Below, one piece after another: positions 4,859-5,080 of a stretch of DNA of 5,080 nucleotides. Position 1 is the first letter of the stretch. Each line of letters begins with the position of its first letter. Location of the stretch: positions 1 through 5,080 of the forward strand of contig CALBIC010000145.1 in NCBI GenBank assembly GCA_937892915.1. The letters run 5' to 3'. The position numbers were made by a program, and so were the translations under genes. The notes under the pieces were generated by a model. It saw only the letters and a list, made by a program, of their open reading frames with translations, had not been told where the DNA came from and did no database searches. This DNA comes from UBA5972 sp002430125. Its GTDB lineage: Bacteria; Pseudomonadota; Alphaproteobacteria; Rhodobacterales; Rhodobacteraceae.

Positions 4859-5067
4859 CACCTCTTACCCTTTCGCCAGTCATCCCAGCGGGCATAGATG
4901 GTGACCCCGACGCCGATCAGGGCGGCTGCGATAAACAGCCAGCGCATTGTGTCGAGATAGGGGATCAGCGGCTGAATCGCGGATTGCGCGTCGACCACGG
5001 CCTGTTGCACCACCTCGACACCTGCCGCCCCGATAGTGGCAAGGCCGGAAGCCCCGCCACCTTTCAT
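4858..5067 (-). CDS. holin-like small phage membrane protein
   Basis: This protein of 69 residues has a glycine/alanine-rich N-terminus (MKGGGASG), an amphipathic stretch (17-38), one clear membrane helix at about 43-60 (WLFIAAALIGVGVTIYA) and a strongly charged tail (RWDDWRKGKR). One helix plus a basic C-terminus at this size, placed first in a lysis gene cluster, suggests a holin or holin accessory protein that would open the inner membrane to the endolysin. GGAAAG lies seven bases before the ATG. I recall similar small proteins ending in YARxDDWRKG next to peptidoglycan hydrolase genes in Rhodobacterales prophages. The function is unproven, and it could be another small lysis-associated membrane protein. 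Confidence 0.6.
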   Translation of the reverse strand: MKGGGASGLATIGAAGVEVVQQAVVDAQSAIQPLIPYLDTMRWLFIAAALIGVGVTIYARWDDWRKGKR

Positions 5068-5080
5068 GGTGCGGCTTTCC

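Larger units (their letters stand above)
4435..5080 (-). mobile_element. part of a prophage lysis module
   Basis: Three tightly packed genes on the - strand encode a holin-like membrane protein, an Rz-like coiled-coil membrane protein and an Rz1-like lipoprotein, the order used in many phage lysis cassettes. Composition differs from the operon: the two 60-base lines from 4861 and 4921 each hold 37 G+C, against 27 and 26 in the lines from 2461 and 2641. The endolysin gene usual in such modules would lie beyond 5080. No attachment site is visible. Confidence 0.6.

Noticed and set aside
4635..4904. 89-codon + strand frame across the lysis genes
   Set aside because: Arg/Ser-rich antisense shadow of the Rz-like gene; the - strand genes have coupled starts and ribosome sites.

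Overview
The window looks like accessory DNA from an alphaproteobacterium, most likely of the Rhodobacterales (Roseobacter group). This is inferred from the style of the proteins: an IS6-type transposase tail with the NNRAENSH...PFRRRER signature, a HisN-like phosphatase, and a small lysis-gene cluster of the kind seen in rhodobacteral prophages. No rRNA, tRNA or CRISPR array is visible, and the taxonomy rests on recollection of families, not on a search.

Region 1 (about 51-4062, + strand) is a compact operon for a polar amino-acid (PAAT/HisJ-HisQ-HisM-HisP type) ABC importer. In order it holds a secreted binding protein, a strong intrinsic terminator plus a second stem-loop, two 231-residue permeases that overlap by ATGA, an ATPase, an inositol-monophosphatase/HisN-family phosphatase, and the first codons of a further gene. 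The binding protein would capture a solute in the periplasm, the two permeases would form the channel and the ATPase would power it. The terminator after the binding-protein gene would give that protein the excess over membrane parts usual in such systems. The binding protein lacks the Asp that normally holds the alpha-ammonium group of the ligand (Asn190 instead), so the ligand may not be an ordinary amino acid. The phosphatase also departs from the HisN consensus at several substrate-side positions.

Region 2 (about 4063-4386) is the right-hand boundary: the terminal sequence and the 3' third of an IS6-family transposase gene on the - strand, missing its 5' part and carrying an extra in-frame 39-nt segment with a near-perfect 20-nt palindrome. 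The IS tip has cut off the last operon gene after about ten codons. A 24/27 match to the same IS tip lies at 24-50 in opposite orientation, so the transporter operon seems to sit between two inward-pointing IS6-type ends. The first three bases (TAA) fall where the stop codon of a left-hand transposase would be.

Region 3 (4435-5080, - strand, visibly richer in G+C) is part of a prophage lysis module: a holin-like small membrane protein, an Rz-like inner-membrane coiled-coil protein that overlaps it by one base, and an Rz1-like lipoprotein that starts inside the Rz-like gene in the +1 frame. The module continues beyond the right edge and stops abruptly at the IS remnant.
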